Shown in pieces: positions 8,741 through 17,351 of a DNA stretch of 64,000 nt. Source of the DNA: an uncultured Prevotella sp. (GTDB lineage: Bacteria; Bacteroidota; Bacteroidia; Bacteroidales; Bacteroidaceae); NCBI GenBank assembly GCA_958369755.1, contig CATXJC010000001.1, forward strand, positions 26,215 through 90,214, given 5' to 3'. Within the stretch, counting starts at the first letter, position 1. Each line of letters begins with the position of its first letter. Under the pieces are notes generated by a model. The model searched no databases and was not told the DNA's origin. It worked only from the letters and a program-made list of their open reading frames with translations. Position numbers and translations under genes: made by a program.

Positions 8741-8803
8741 AAACGCCCTGCAAGAAGGGAACATTCAGAAATGAAGTTCCTGATCTTGCAGGGCGTTTTT
8801 TAT
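8741..8803. terminator. Bidirectional intrinsic terminator (dnaJ-like / zinc-ribbon gene)
   Basis: A 15-bp perfect stem (AAACGCCCTGCAAGA / TCTTGCAGGGCGTTT) encloses a loop of about 30 nt and is followed by a T-run. It sits between convergent genes, two bases from the end of the zinc-ribbon gene. Confidence 0.9.
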
Positions 8804-8804
8804 T

Positions 8805-10133
8805 CTATTCTGCGGCATTAATCTTCGACATGTTGAACGCAGAAACCTTGCCGTCTGGCGAAACGGTTGCGTTGATTTTGAAATGGTTGGTTTTCTTAGT
8901 ACCGTCGGTAAGCTGAACTTCCTCACGTGCTGAGAACTGAACCTGATATTCATAATCTTCGTCACCCACCTCGCGCTTCTTAATCTTATAATCGTTGGTG
9001 AGGAACCAGTTCAGGTTGGTCACATCGTCCTTATAAAGCTTATTCATAAAGGTAACAACATCTGCCTTGGTAGCAGAATTCTTACCCAGAAGCGAAGAGA
9101 GAATGTCCTCGCATGAAGCCTGCAAACCATCAGCATCGCGGGTATTGATGCTTTGGAAGAAATGGCGGAACAGACTGCTTACCATATCTTTCTCTTCAGG
9201 CTGCAAATCTCTGCTCTTGGCTTTCTTCATCGCATTCTCAGCCTCTTCGATATGCGAACCGTCAGCATGAGCGGCGAGATAAGCCTGGTAAGCTTCTACA
9301 TTATCAGCATTCTTGGCCACATTCCAGTCGATGGAATCTATCTTGTTCAAAACCTCCTGCTTGTGTGGACTGTTTGGGTATTTGTCGAGATAAGCCTGCA
9401 GGGCCTCTTTCGAACCGCTTACTACGGCGTTGGTCCAGTCCTGATCGGTCTGTTTCAGAAGTTCGAGGTGAGCCATGATGGAATCACGATGCGCCTCGTC
9501 AGCATCTTTGTAAGTATCTAGGTAACTCTGCAGAACCATCGGGTCGCTACTCTGCATCGCATACTCGTAAGCTTCCAGTTCCTTATTCTTATTGGCACTA
9601 TCATAGAAATAGTAGAAAATGCCACAAACGAGGAAGGCGAAAATCAGAGAGATGATGATGACGCCACGGTTGCTTTTTTTCTTTTCCTGGGTTCCCTCGC
9701 CGTTTCCGCCGTTCTGAGAATTAGATTGCTGTGGGCGTACCGGAGGAACGGGTGGAGTAGGAGGTGTTGCTGTTCTGACAGGTGTCTGAGGACGAGCCTG
9801 CTGCCTGAGAGCGTCCTGTCTGAGAGCCTCCTGACGGCGGATTTCTTCTTGTCTGATTGCATTCTGTCTGGCTGCGTTTTCAGCTTCTTGCTGCTGAGTC
9901 ATAGAAGCCTGGCTGGCAGGAGTCTGCTGGCTCATTCCTGTCGGAGGCGTCATTCTTGTGAGCGAAGGATTCAGCTCATGGCAGTTAGGACACATTTCCA
10001 GGTTGCTGAAATAAATCTCGCCACAATTTGGGCATTTGGTAATTTTGCCTGCTATTTCTACTCCGCAACTAGGGCAGGTAGGTGCTTTATCGCTAATTTG
10101 GCGTCCGCATTCCGGACATTTTATAATTGCCAT
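8805..10133 (-). CDS. Membrane-anchored double zinc-ribbon protein
   Basis: 442-aa protein of unknown function. Residues 1-60 hold two zinc ribbons (KCPECGRQ with TCPSCGVE, then KCPNCGEIY with MCPNCHEL). A disordered Gln/Arg- then Pro-rich segment follows (about 75-150). One transmembrane helix (about 157-177, VIIISLIFAFLVCGIFYYFY) precedes helical repeats with the recurring pattern AYLDKYPNSPHKQE / AYLAAHADGSH, resembling tetratricopeptide-like units. The last ~110 residues look like an NTF2-like fold (FRHFFQSINTRDADGL...). The ribbons would face the cytosol and the C-terminal part the periplasm. A stress-sensing or envelope-assembly role is possible but not shown. Confidence 0.85.
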   Translation of the reverse strand: MAIIKCPECGRQISDKAPTCPSCGVEIAGKITKCPNCGEIYFSNLEMCPNCHELNPSLTRMTPPTGMSQQTPASQASMTQQQEAENAARQNAIRQEEIRRQEALRQDALRQQARPQTPVRTATPPTPPVPPVRPQQSNSQNGGNGEGTQEKKKSNRGVIIISLIFAFLVCGIFYYFYDSANKNKELEAYEYAMQSSDPMVLQSYLDTYKDADEAHRDSIMAHLELLKQTDQDWTNAVVSGSKEALQAYLDKYPNSPHKQEVLNKIDSIDWNVAKNADNVEAYQAYLAAHADGSHIEEAENAMKKAKSRDLQPEEKDMVSSLFRHFFQSINTRDADGLQASCEDILSSLLGKNSATKADVVTFMNKLYKDDVTNLNWFLTNDYKIKKREVGDEDYEYQVQFSAREEVQLTDGTKKTNHFKINATVSPDGKVSAFNMSKINAAE

Positions 10134-10249
10134 AATTCTATTTTGTGTTTATTAATTTACTTATATAATTCATGCTTCTCTACTTCCAGATCTTATCTAC
10201 TCTTTACCTTGAAGCTAATCATCAAGTTCCAAGTTCAGGGTTCCAAGTA

Positions 10250-10936
10250 CTATCGATGTCTGAATCTGATTTCTCTGAGCTTGTGGCGCCCCATGAAACG
10301 GCTTTTGTCAACATAGCCGTTTATTCCGTTGAGTCTGCCCTTACCCGTATATTGCCACATTTCGAAATCTCTACCATCGCGCAATACAGGGAGGCGCTTC
10401 GTATACTGGGCAATCATCAGCTTGTAGCTGTCGAGCTTGCCCAGAAGATAGTTGTCATAGAAATTGGCTCCCGTATAGATGAGGGGTTTCTGCTTATATG
10501 CTTTTTCTACGAGATGCAGAAACTTAAAGAGCGAATCGCAGAATTCTTCTGTATTCATGCCGCTTTTCGTCTCCACATCAATCATAGGCAAGAGGTCCTG
10601 ATCTCCCGGACGGCATTGGGCCATGAAATTTTCCAGCTGCGTCTGCTGTGGGATGCGGGGTCTGTAGAAATGATAAGAACCTACTTTCATTCCGTAGCGA
10701 TGAGCCAGGTCGATATTCTTCTTGTATTTGCTGTCGATGTTGGTTCCTCCCTCGGTAGCTTTCAGATAAACGTAAGCCATCTTAGAGTTGTCGCCCACGG
10801 TTTCCCAGAACACGTTGCCCTGATAATGACTCAAGTCGATGCCGTGAACGTGCCGACAAGTGTCTTCGCATTGCACCTGGGCATGGGCTCCCAAGGCAAT
10901 AATGGATGCTATAATAGAGATAAATAACTTTTTCAT
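10250..10936 (-). CDS. GH25 family lysozyme (secreted muramidase)
   Basis: 228-aa exported protein of glycoside hydrolase family 25, predicted to cut the beta-1,4 bond between MurNAc and GlcNAc in peptidoglycan. It has the signal peptide MKKLFISIIASIIALGAHAQ. Motifs of the GH25 barrel are intact: HGIDLSHYQGNV (first Asp), YVYLKATEGG, and LLPMIDVET (the Asp/Glu pair near the active site), ending with FEMWQYTGKGRLNGI. There are no extra wall-binding domains. A minus-strand -7 element TATCTTTG (10942-10949) almost touches the ATG, so the transcript may be leaderless. A second GH25 protein lies at 49.8 kb. Confidence 0.93.
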   Translation of the reverse strand: MKKLFISIIASIIALGAHAQVQCEDTCRHVHGIDLSHYQGNVFWETVGDNSKMAYVYLKATEGGTNIDSKYKKNIDLAHRYGMKVGSYHFYRPRIPQQTQLENFMAQCRPGDQDLLPMIDVETKSGMNTEEFCDSLFKFLHLVEKAYKQKPLIYTGANFYDNYLLGKLDSYKLMIAQYTKRLPVLRDGRDFEMWQYTGKGRLNGINGYVDKSRFMGRHKLREIRFRHR

Positions 10937-11051
10937 AGATGCAAAGATACGAAAATCAGATGAAAATCGTACTACTAAGAGATTAATTTTATAGATATTT
11001 TACTCTTCGTCCTGATGAATCCCAGGGTAACCCCTCAATCCTTACTGAAAT

Positions 11052-11747
11052 TTACTCTTCAATCTCAGATAATGACCGGAAGAAATTGTTCATGAAATTG
11101 CTCATGGTTTCTATCGGAGCGTATTGCAGATAGCGCATGCTGCGGCGCAGATTCTTGCGCATGGTTCCCCCCGTGGTGCGTACAAAGCCGCTGCTGGTCT
11201 GCTCAAACTGAATGGCCTGCTGGTCCATGATATTATAGTAGAGCGAACGGAGCGTCAGCTTGTAGGCGCCTCTTTCTATGTGATGAACGAACGGGATTTC
11301 GTCCTGTTCAAAATCGAAGAAGGTGATGAGCACGCTTCCTTCCAGCTGGGCGATGCGTTGGATGCGGAGCTTGGCAAGCCACTTCTCCAGTTTCACGAAA
11401 TCTACCTTGTCGCCTCGGGTTCTCAGGTAGTCTCCCAACTGGATGATTCCTCTGAGATTGATTCCGTTAGCCAACATTCCATTTACGTTTGCCACGATGA
11501 TGCGCAGCAGATAAATGGTCTCGATAGAGGTATCGATGGCGTGGCGTTCATCTTCCTGAATCTTGCTGAGCCGTCGGTTCAGAAAACCGTTGTTCATCTT
11601 CACCTCTCCGGCAGGAACATCATTCACGTTCTTGAGCATCTGAGCTATCTTTTTCTTCTTAAAGGTAGTCATCGGTTCCATTTCTTCCTTGATGCCGAAG
11701 TTGTCGGCACGGAGCTTAGTAAAAAGGTTGCGCTGAAGAAAATTCAT
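11052..11747 (-). CDS. Uncharacterised 231-aa protein, possibly related to the C-terminal part of NTP_transf_5
   Basis: No confident family. The protein is soluble and basic, with a helical middle section (SIETIYLLRIIVANVNGML) and the segment GINLRGIIQLGDYLRTRGD followed by VDFVKLEKWLAKL. That segment resembles the G-x-x-L-R-x-x-x-D-W helix region that follows the catalytic core in uncharacterised nucleotidyltransferases (NTP_transf_5), but no nucleotidyltransferase catalytic motif is seen here. If the likeness is real, this is a free-standing helper or remnant. It is on the same strand as, and 99 bp after, the NhaC-type gene, so it may be read through from the uronate operon. Confidence 0.7.
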   Translation of the reverse strand: MNFLQRNLFTKLRADNFGIKEEMEPMTTFKKKKIAQMLKNVNDVPAGEVKMNNGFLNRRLSKIQEDERHAIDTSIETIYLLRIIVANVNGMLANGINLRGIIQLGDYLRTRGDKVDFVKLEKWLAKLRIQRIAQLEGSVLITFFDFEQDEIPFVHHIERGAYKLTLRSLYYNIMDQQAIQFEQTSSGFVRTTGGTMRKNLRRSMRYLQYAPIETMSNFMNNFFRSLSEIEE

Positions 11748-11846
11748 ATGCCTTGTTCTTATTAATAGTCAATAATAAAGTTTTGTTCTTCCTGTCAAGA
11801 AATCTCTAACGCAGAAGGAGACCCTCCTCTGATTTGAGTAGTCTTC

Positions 11847-13157
11847 CTAACTGTATCTCTTAGGATAGCGCAAGAGGATGGCCAGCAGGGCTGCCACACC
11901 TATCGCCAGCGGATAGTAGAGATAAGGAAGAATGTCCATCGGACTGAGATTGGCCAGACCGGCTGCCAGGAGCATCTGCACGCCATAAGGAATCAATCCC
12001 TGAACCATGCATGAGAAGGTGTCGAGAATGCTGGCTGCCTTGCGGTTGTCTACGCCAAACCGGTCGCCTATCTTTTTCGAAATATTTCCTACTGTCAGAA
12101 TCGCTACCGTATTATTTGCCGTACAGATGTTTACCATCGAAACGAGGGCGGCGATAGAAAGTTCGGCTCCACGCTTGCTGTTTACGTGGGCTGTAATCTT
12201 GTTGATGATGAAATCGATTCCGCCGTTTTCACGGATGATTTCGAGCATACCACCTGCCATCATGGCGATGATAATGAGTTCGCCCATGCCGATAATGCCG
12301 TTGCCCATGGCTGAGAACCAGCCGAAGAGGTCGTAGCTTCCGGAGGCACCCAGAAGATGACTGCCTATGCCGATGGCACCACAGAGTAGGGTGCCCAGAG
12401 TGAGAACAGCCATTACATTCATGCCGGCAATAGCGGTAACGAGGACGGTGAGGTAAGGCAATACTTTCATGTATTCTACCTCGTTGATGTGGGTTGGGGC
12501 CTGAAGACCGACTCCCATGACAGAATAGGCGATGAGCACGAGTACGGCGGCCGGAACCACAATCATGGAGTTGACCTTGAACTTATCGCTCATCTTGCAG
12601 TTCTGTGTCTGCGTAGCAACAACCGTCGTATCGGAGATGAACGAGAGGTTGTCGCCGAAATAAGCGCCACCTACGATGATGGCGGTCATCATGCCTACGT
12701 TAGCATCCATCGAGTGGGCCAGTCCGGCGGCTATTGGAACCAGAGCCACTACGGTTCCCACACTTGTTCCGATAGATACGGAGATAAAGCAGGCAGCCAG
12801 GAAGAGTCCTGGCAGAATCATGCTGGCTGGCAGGATGCTGAGCGCCAGGTTGACGGTTGCATCAACGGCTCCCATCGCCTTGGCTGATGCGGCAAACGAG
12901 CCAGCCAGCACGTAAATCCAGAGCATGAGCATCAGGTTGTTGGCGCCGGCACCCTTGCTGTATGTGTCCACTCGTTTCCTGACAGGCATTCCGCCGGAAA
13001 TAGCCACGGCATAAATGCTCGAAATCATGAACGCTACTGTGAGCGAGAGGCTGGTGTCCTGATGGCTGCTGTCTACCGAATATACGGTAAAAGCCACGAT
13101 GAGGACAATCAGCAAAAATAATGGCGACAACGCCAGCAAACCTTTTTTATTACTCAT
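11847..13157 (-). CDS. NhaC-family Na+/H+ antiporter-like membrane protein
   Basis: 436-aa polytopic membrane protein of the ion-transporter superfamily. It begins with LLALSPLFLLIVLIVAFTVY and includes GTSVGTVVALVPIAAGL and IVGGAYFGDNLSFISDTTVV, the latter a hallmark of NhaC-type antiporters (G-D-x-x-S-P/F-I-S-D-T). A later block, MVNICTANNTVAILTVGNISKKI, is also typical. It lies 19 bp after uxaA on the same strand, so it is almost certainly co-expressed with altronate dehydratase. That context suggests Na+-linked uptake of a uronate or related acid rather than plain pH homeostasis; this is inference. Confidence 0.88.
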   Translation of the reverse strand: MSNKKGLLALSPLFLLIVLIVAFTVYSVDSSHQDTSLSLTVAFMISSIYAVAISGGMPVRKRVDTYSKGAGANNLMLMLWIYVLAGSFAASAKAMGAVDATVNLALSILPASMILPGLFLAACFISVSIGTSVGTVVALVPIAAGLAHSMDANVGMMTAIIVGGAYFGDNLSFISDTTVVATQTQNCKMSDKFKVNSMIVVPAAVLVLIAYSVMGVGLQAPTHINEVEYMKVLPYLTVLVTAIAGMNVMAVLTLGTLLCGAIGIGSHLLGASGSYDLFGWFSAMGNGIIGMGELIIIAMMAGGMLEIIRENGGIDFIINKITAHVNSKRGAELSIAALVSMVNICTANNTVAILTVGNISKKIGDRFGVDNRKAASILDTFSCMVQGLIPYGVQMLLAAGLANLSPMDILPYLYYPLAIGVAALLAILLRYPKRYS

Positions 13158-13176
13158 ACTTCTTTTTTCTTCTTAA

Positions 13177-14673
13177 TTAAAGAGTTACTCCATTCTTGAA
13201 GATGGAGATTTCACGATAGCCATTATACTCGTTGCGAGCCTCCTCGCCACTTGCTACGGCTATAATCTTATCAATAAACTTGCTTACCAAGTCTTTCATT
13301 TCTACACCTTCTACCAGAGCGCCGGCGTTGAAGTCAATCCAGTTTGGCTTGTTCTTTGCCAGATTGCTGTTGGTAGAAATCTTCATCGTTGGCACGAAGG
13401 TTCCGAATGGGGTTCCGCGACCTGTGGTGAAGAGAACGAGCTGGCAACCTGCTGAAGCCAGAGCTGTGGCCGCTACAAGGTCGTTACCCGGAGCTGAAAG
13501 CAGGTTCAAACCTGTTGTCTCCAAACGGTCACCATACTGGAGCACGCCGCTTACCGGAGCACGGCCGCACTTCTGGGTGCAACCCAAAGCCTTATCTTCG
13601 AGGGTTGAGATACCACCTGCCTTGTTACCTGGAGAAGGGTTCTCGCCAACTGGTTCACCATGGCTCAGGAAGTACTCCTTGAAGTCGTTAATCAGGTGAA
13701 CGGTCTTGTCGAAGAGTTCCTTATTTTCGCAACGGTTCATCAGAATGGTTTCTGCGCCAAACATTTCCGGTACCTCTGTCAGAATGCTTGTACCGCCCTG
13801 AGCTACGAGCCAGTCGCTAAATTCACCTACCAATGGGTTAGCTGTAATTCCGCTGAAGCCGTCAGAACCGCCACACTTCAAACCTACGCGCAGTTTGCTT
13901 ACCGGAACTTCCTCGCGCTTGTCTTCCTTAGCCTGGGCATAGAGGTTGCGCAGAATCTTCATGCCTTCCTCGAGTTCATCGCCTTCAACCTTCTGTGTTA
14001 CAAGAAGTTTGATGCGGTCGTGATCATAGTCGCCGAGCATCTTCATGAAATCATCTGGCTGGTTGTTCTCGCAGCCGAGCGAGAGAACGAGCACGGCACC
14101 TGCGTTTGGATGCAGACAGATATCGCGAAGCACCTTGCGGGTATTCTCATGGTCGCCCGAGAGCTGTGAGCAACCGAAGTTGTGGTGCCATGCGTGGATG
14201 GCGTCGATGCCTTCGCAGCCTGTTTCTTTCTTGAGGAGTTCCACCAGTTTCTCAGCCACGCCGTTAACGCAGCCCACGGTAGGAACTACCCATACTTCGT
14301 TTCTTACGCCTACTTCGCCATTCTTGCGAACGTAACCCATGAAGGTGCGGTTTTCCTTAGCGATGTTCAGCTGCTCGTTAACCGGGTTATAGGTATATTC
14401 GAGCGTACCGGCAAGATTGGTCTTGAGGTTGTTCTCGTTTACCCATTCGCCCGCCTTGAGACCGGTCTTTGCATGACCGATAGGGTAGCCATACTTCAGG
14501 ATGTCTGTACCCTCGGCTGCATCGTTGATGAGCACCTTGTGTCCTGCAGGAGTATCCTGCAATAATGTGATGGTCTTGCCATCTACTTCAATTGTTTCAC
14601 CCTTCTTCATAGGGCGCAAGCAAACCACTACCGAGTCGGCAGGGTTAATCTTGATAAAACTTGATTGTTCCAT
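13177..14673 (-). CDS. uxaA: Altronate dehydratase
   Basis: 498-aa enzyme converting D-altronate to 2-keto-3-deoxygluconate, a step of galacturonate breakdown. Length matches E. coli UxaA (495). The N-terminal SAF-type domain (about 1-90) is followed by the UxaA core: TFMGYVRKNGEVGVRNEVWV, VGCVNGVAEKLVE, HNFGCSQLSGDHENT, LSLGCENNQPDDF, GLKCGGSDGFSGITANPLVG and FTTGRGTPFGTFVPTMKIS. Conserved Cys residues in these blocks are metal ligands in the family. The product feeds the divergent kdgK and KDPG aldolase genes. It lies between the LacI regulator and the NhaC-type gene, all on the minus strand. Confidence 0.96.
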   Translation of the reverse strand: MEQSSFIKINPADSVVVCLRPMKKGETIEVDGKTITLLQDTPAGHKVLINDAAEGTDILKYGYPIGHAKTGLKAGEWVNENNLKTNLAGTLEYTYNPVNEQLNIAKENRTFMGYVRKNGEVGVRNEVWVVPTVGCVNGVAEKLVELLKKETGCEGIDAIHAWHHNFGCSQLSGDHENTRKVLRDICLHPNAGAVLVLSLGCENNQPDDFMKMLGDYDHDRIKLLVTQKVEGDELEEGMKILRNLYAQAKEDKREEVPVSKLRVGLKCGGSDGFSGITANPLVGEFSDWLVAQGGTSILTEVPEMFGAETILMNRCENKELFDKTVHLINDFKEYFLSHGEPVGENPSPGNKAGGISTLEDKALGCTQKCGRAPVSGVLQYGDRLETTGLNLLSAPGNDLVAATALASAGCQLVLFTTGRGTPFGTFVPTMKISTNSNLAKNKPNWIDFNAGALVEGVEMKDLVSKFIDKIIAVASGEEARNEYNGYREISIFKNGVTL

Positions 14674-14763
14674 ACGTAGTCTGTCTTTTATTTATTGTTT
14701 ATAATTGATAATGTTCCTGTATGAATTGTCTTCCATGCGGAAACCCTGTTCTGCCCGATAGCC

Positions 14764-15828
14764 TTAGAGCTGGGTTCTGCGATAGAAATCTACGTTTTCC
14801 TTCATTAGCAGCTCGATAGGCATATAGTTTACCGGCGTAACTTTCTTCTTCAGCACGATGGCCTGGAAGAGCGTGTCTACGCAGGAGTAACCCTGCATGT
14901 AGGCGTGCTGGGCGATGAGGAAGGAGATGCTTCCTTCGCGCAGACAGCGGGCGTTTTTCTCTACCATATCATAGCCCATGATCTGAACGTCGCGGCGGTT
15001 GGTCTTCAGCAGGAAGTCGCCCACGATGTGCGCCTTCGAAGTCATGGTGATGCAATGGTGGATGTTCGGATGCACGGCAAAGAACTTCTCCAGCATTTTG
15101 ACGAATTCAGCACGTGTGCCGCTCAACGGCAGGTCGAGCAAGGTAATCTTCACGTTAGGGAAGTGGTCGTGCATGTAATGGCGGAATCCTACCTCTCGGT
15201 TATCCTGCTGCTTGCTGACCACTCTTCCGTCTTTGGTCTGCCTCATGAGCAGAATTTCATCTTCCTTTGCTGCAAGCATCATCAGCATCTTGGCTGCGAA
15301 GAAACCGGAACAGAACGAATCCTGGCCGAAGAAAGAGAGCGGACGCAGATCGGGCATGTAGGAGTCGAGCAGGATGAATGGGATGCTTTTGTGATGCAAC
15401 GCCTCGGTAAACTCGCGGGTCACGTCGAGCGATGAAGGCACCACGATGACTCCTTCCGGACTGGCCTCAAGAATCTTGTTGCCTTCTTCGCGGAACGATT
15501 CCTCGCTGGAACGCTCATAGAAACGAATCTCTACATCGATATGGAAGTCACGTCGGGTATCTTCACATTTTTTTGCGCCTTCCTCTATTTCCTCCCAGTA
15601 AGCCTCCGATTCATGTTTCGGAATCAGCAGGTAGAAGGTATAGGATTTGTTGTAAGCCAGAGCGCTGGCGTACACATTAGGCTGATAATTCATTTCCTTG
15701 AGGGCTTTCTCGACCTTGTCGCGTGCAGGTTTCGACACGTTTGGGCGGTCGTGCAGAACTCGGTCTACGGTTCCAACGGATACGCCAGCTCTCTCGGCAA
15801 TATCCTTGATTCTGATTTTTTCGGCCAT
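14764..15828 (-). CDS. LacI-family transcriptional regulator of the uronate cluster
   Basis: 354-aa DNA-binding regulator. The HTH is KIRIKDIAERAGVSVGTVDR (about 4-23), followed by VLHDRPNVSKPARDKVEKAL, the LacI hinge entry. The rest is a periplasmic-binding-protein-like effector domain (about 65-345), with GVIVVPSSLD, FFAAKMLMML and MGYDMVEKNARC. It is the first gene of the minus-strand group (LacI, uxaA, NhaC-like) and is divergent from kdgK across a 394-bp control region. The likely inducer is a uronate or KDG-pathway intermediate, inferred only from the neighbours. Confidence 0.93.
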   Translation of the reverse strand: MAEKIRIKDIAERAGVSVGTVDRVLHDRPNVSKPARDKVEKALKEMNYQPNVYASALAYNKSYTFYLLIPKHESEAYWEEIEEGAKKCEDTRRDFHIDVEIRFYERSSEESFREEGNKILEASPEGVIVVPSSLDVTREFTEALHHKSIPFILLDSYMPDLRPLSFFGQDSFCSGFFAAKMLMMLAAKEDEILLMRQTKDGRVVSKQQDNREVGFRHYMHDHFPNVKITLLDLPLSGTRAEFVKMLEKFFAVHPNIHHCITMTSKAHIVGDFLLKTNRRDVQIMGYDMVEKNARCLREGSISFLIAQHAYMQGYSCVDTLFQAIVLKKKVTPVNYMPIELLMKENVDFYRRTQL

Positions 15829-16222
15829 TGTTTTTTAGCATTACGGGTCTGGTTGCCTCGCGTGTACTTATTATATAAGGAGCCTCTCCTAGGGGCTACG
15901 ATAGATAAAACGTCGCAGGTACTTCCTAGCTGTGCACAGACCACAATTAGTATTAAGCAATTCTGTTGTGTGCGACCACAAGTGCGAATTTTGCCGCAAA
16001 TATACAACAATTTTTTGAATTGTGCGAAGACACAGCAACTTTTTTGCACGAAAAACAAAAAAAAATGCGATTTTATTTCGTTATTCGAGAAATTATGGTT
16101 ATTTTTGCCCTCGAAATTGAACGACAACTGATAATTGAACTTCATTTCTCTACTGAAAAGTGGAATTTAATTTGTTACTCATAACAAACAAAATAAAAAC
16201 AAAAAAATTAAAACTATCAAAC
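15829..16222. promoter_or_regulatory. Divergent control region lacI / kdgK with repeated GTGCGA sites
   Basis: A 394-bp region between divergent genes. It holds a minus-strand -7 element TATATTTG (15997-16004) for the LacI gene, the kdgK promoter (16076-16107), the imperfect palindrome TTGTGTGCGACCACAA (15966-15981) and GTGCGA hexamers at 15970-15975, 15983-15988 and 16022-16027. The palindrome has the TTGTG/CACAA arms expected of a LacI-type operator. Operator assignment is inference. No gene is seen in this stretch. Confidence 0.5.
16076..16107 (+). promoter_or_regulatory. kdgK promoter (TTTC-N20-TATTTTTG)
   Basis: A -33-like TTTC (16076-16079) and the exact -7 element TATTTTTG (16100-16107) are separated by 20 bp. 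The predicted start near 16113 gives a leader of about 110 nt before the kdgK ATG at 16223. Confidence 0.6.
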
Positions 16223-17245
16223 ATGGCAAAAATTGTAACATTAGGTGAGATCATGCTTCGTTTATCACCAGAAGGCAATGATCGTTTCATTCAGAGTGAA
16301 TCACTTCGCATCATCCCTGGTGGTGGTGAGGCTAACGTAGCTGTAAGCTTGGCTAACTATGGTCATGATGCTTACTTCGTATCTAAGCTCCCTAAGCACG
16401 AGATCGGTCAGATTGCTGTCAACGGTCTCCGTCGTTACGGCGTTAACACAGAGTTCATCGCTCGTGGTGGCGACCGCGTAGGTCTCTACTATGCCGAGAC
16501 TGGTGCTTCTATGCGCCCATCCAAGGTAATCTACGACCGTGCACACAGCGCAATTGCTGAGGCTGACCCATCTGATTTCGATTTCGACAAGATTATGGAG
16601 GGTGCCCAGTGGTTCCATTGGAGCGGTATTACTCCAGCTATCAGCGACAAGGCTGCTGAGCTTACCAAGTTGGCTTGTGAGGCTGCTAAGCGTCACGGCG
16701 TAACTGTTTCTGTTGACCTCAACTTCCGCAAGAAGCTCTGGACTTCAGAGAAGGCTATCTCTGTTATGCGTCCTCTGATGAAGTATGTTGATGTTTGCAT
16801 CGGTAATGAGGAAGATGCTCAGCTCTGCCTGGGCTTCAAGCCAGATGCTGACGTAGAGGGCGGTAAGACTGATGCTGAGGGTTACTACGGAATCTTCAAG
16901 GGCATGATGAAGGAGTTCGGATTCAAGTATGTTGTTTCTACTCTCCGCGAATCTCTCTCTGCTACACATAACGGCTGGAAGGCTCTTATCTATGATGGTA
17001 AGGAGTTCTATCAGAGCAAGCACTACGACATCAACCCTATCATCGACCGCGTTGGTGGTGGCGACTCTTTCTCTGGTGGTCTGATCCATGGTCTTCTTAC
17101 TAAGGAGACTCAGGGCGAGGCTCTTGAGTTTGCGGTAGCTGCTTCTGCTTTGAAGCATACTATCCCTGGCGACTTCAACCTGGTATCTGCTGACGAGGTA
17201 GAGAGCCTGGCTGGCGGTAACGCTAATGGTCGAGTTCAGAGATAA
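16223..17245 (+). CDS. kdgK: 2-keto-3-deoxygluconate kinase (PfkB family)
   Basis: 340-aa sugar kinase that phosphorylates KDG to 6-phospho-KDG with ATP. The ATG at 16223 is chosen because the family N-terminus follows at once (MAKIVTLGEIMLRLSPEG); an upstream in-frame ATG at 16160 adds a Lys/Asn-rich stretch without homology. PfkB signatures: GGGEANVAVSLANYG near the start and DRVGGGDSFSGGLIHGL near the C-terminus, where the Asp of GGGDSF is the catalytic base. The KDPG aldolase gene follows 106 bp downstream, and altronate dehydratase is divergent, so KDG kinase is the best specificity call. Confidence 0.93.
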   Translation: MAKIVTLGEIMLRLSPEGNDRFIQSESLRIIPGGGEANVAVSLANYGHDAYFVSKLPKHEIGQIAVNGLRRYGVNTEFIARGGDRVGLYYAETGASMRPSKVIYDRAHSAIAEADPSDFDFDKIMEGAQWFHWSGITPAISDKAAELTKLACEAAKRHGVTVSVDLNFRKKLWTSEKAISVMRPLMKYVDVCIGNEEDAQLCLGFKPDADVEGGKTDAEGYYGIFKGMMKEFGFKYVVSTLRESLSATHNGWKALIYDGKEFYQSKHYDINPIIDRVGGGDSFSGGLIHGLLTKETQGEALEFAVAASALKHTIPGDFNLVSADEVESLAGGNANGRVQR

Positions 17246-17340
17246 TTATAGTTTAAAGTTTATAGTTGATAGTTGATAGTTTATAGGCAGTCTTGCTTAC
17301 GGCGTAGCTCTTATAAACTATAAACTATTCATTATTAATT
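17246..17340. repeat. AT-rich inverted repeat between kdgK and KDPG aldolase
   Basis: Arms at 17248-17265 and 17311-17328 match at 16 of 18 positions around ATAGTTTATAG-type sequence, with a further copy at 17275-17286. The loop carries the more GC-rich GGCAGTCTTGCTTACGGCG. In RNA it would fold into a large hairpin inside the operon. Similar TATAAACTAT sequence occurs near 23407-23433. Confidence 0.7.
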
Positions 17341-17351
17341 CATATAAGATA

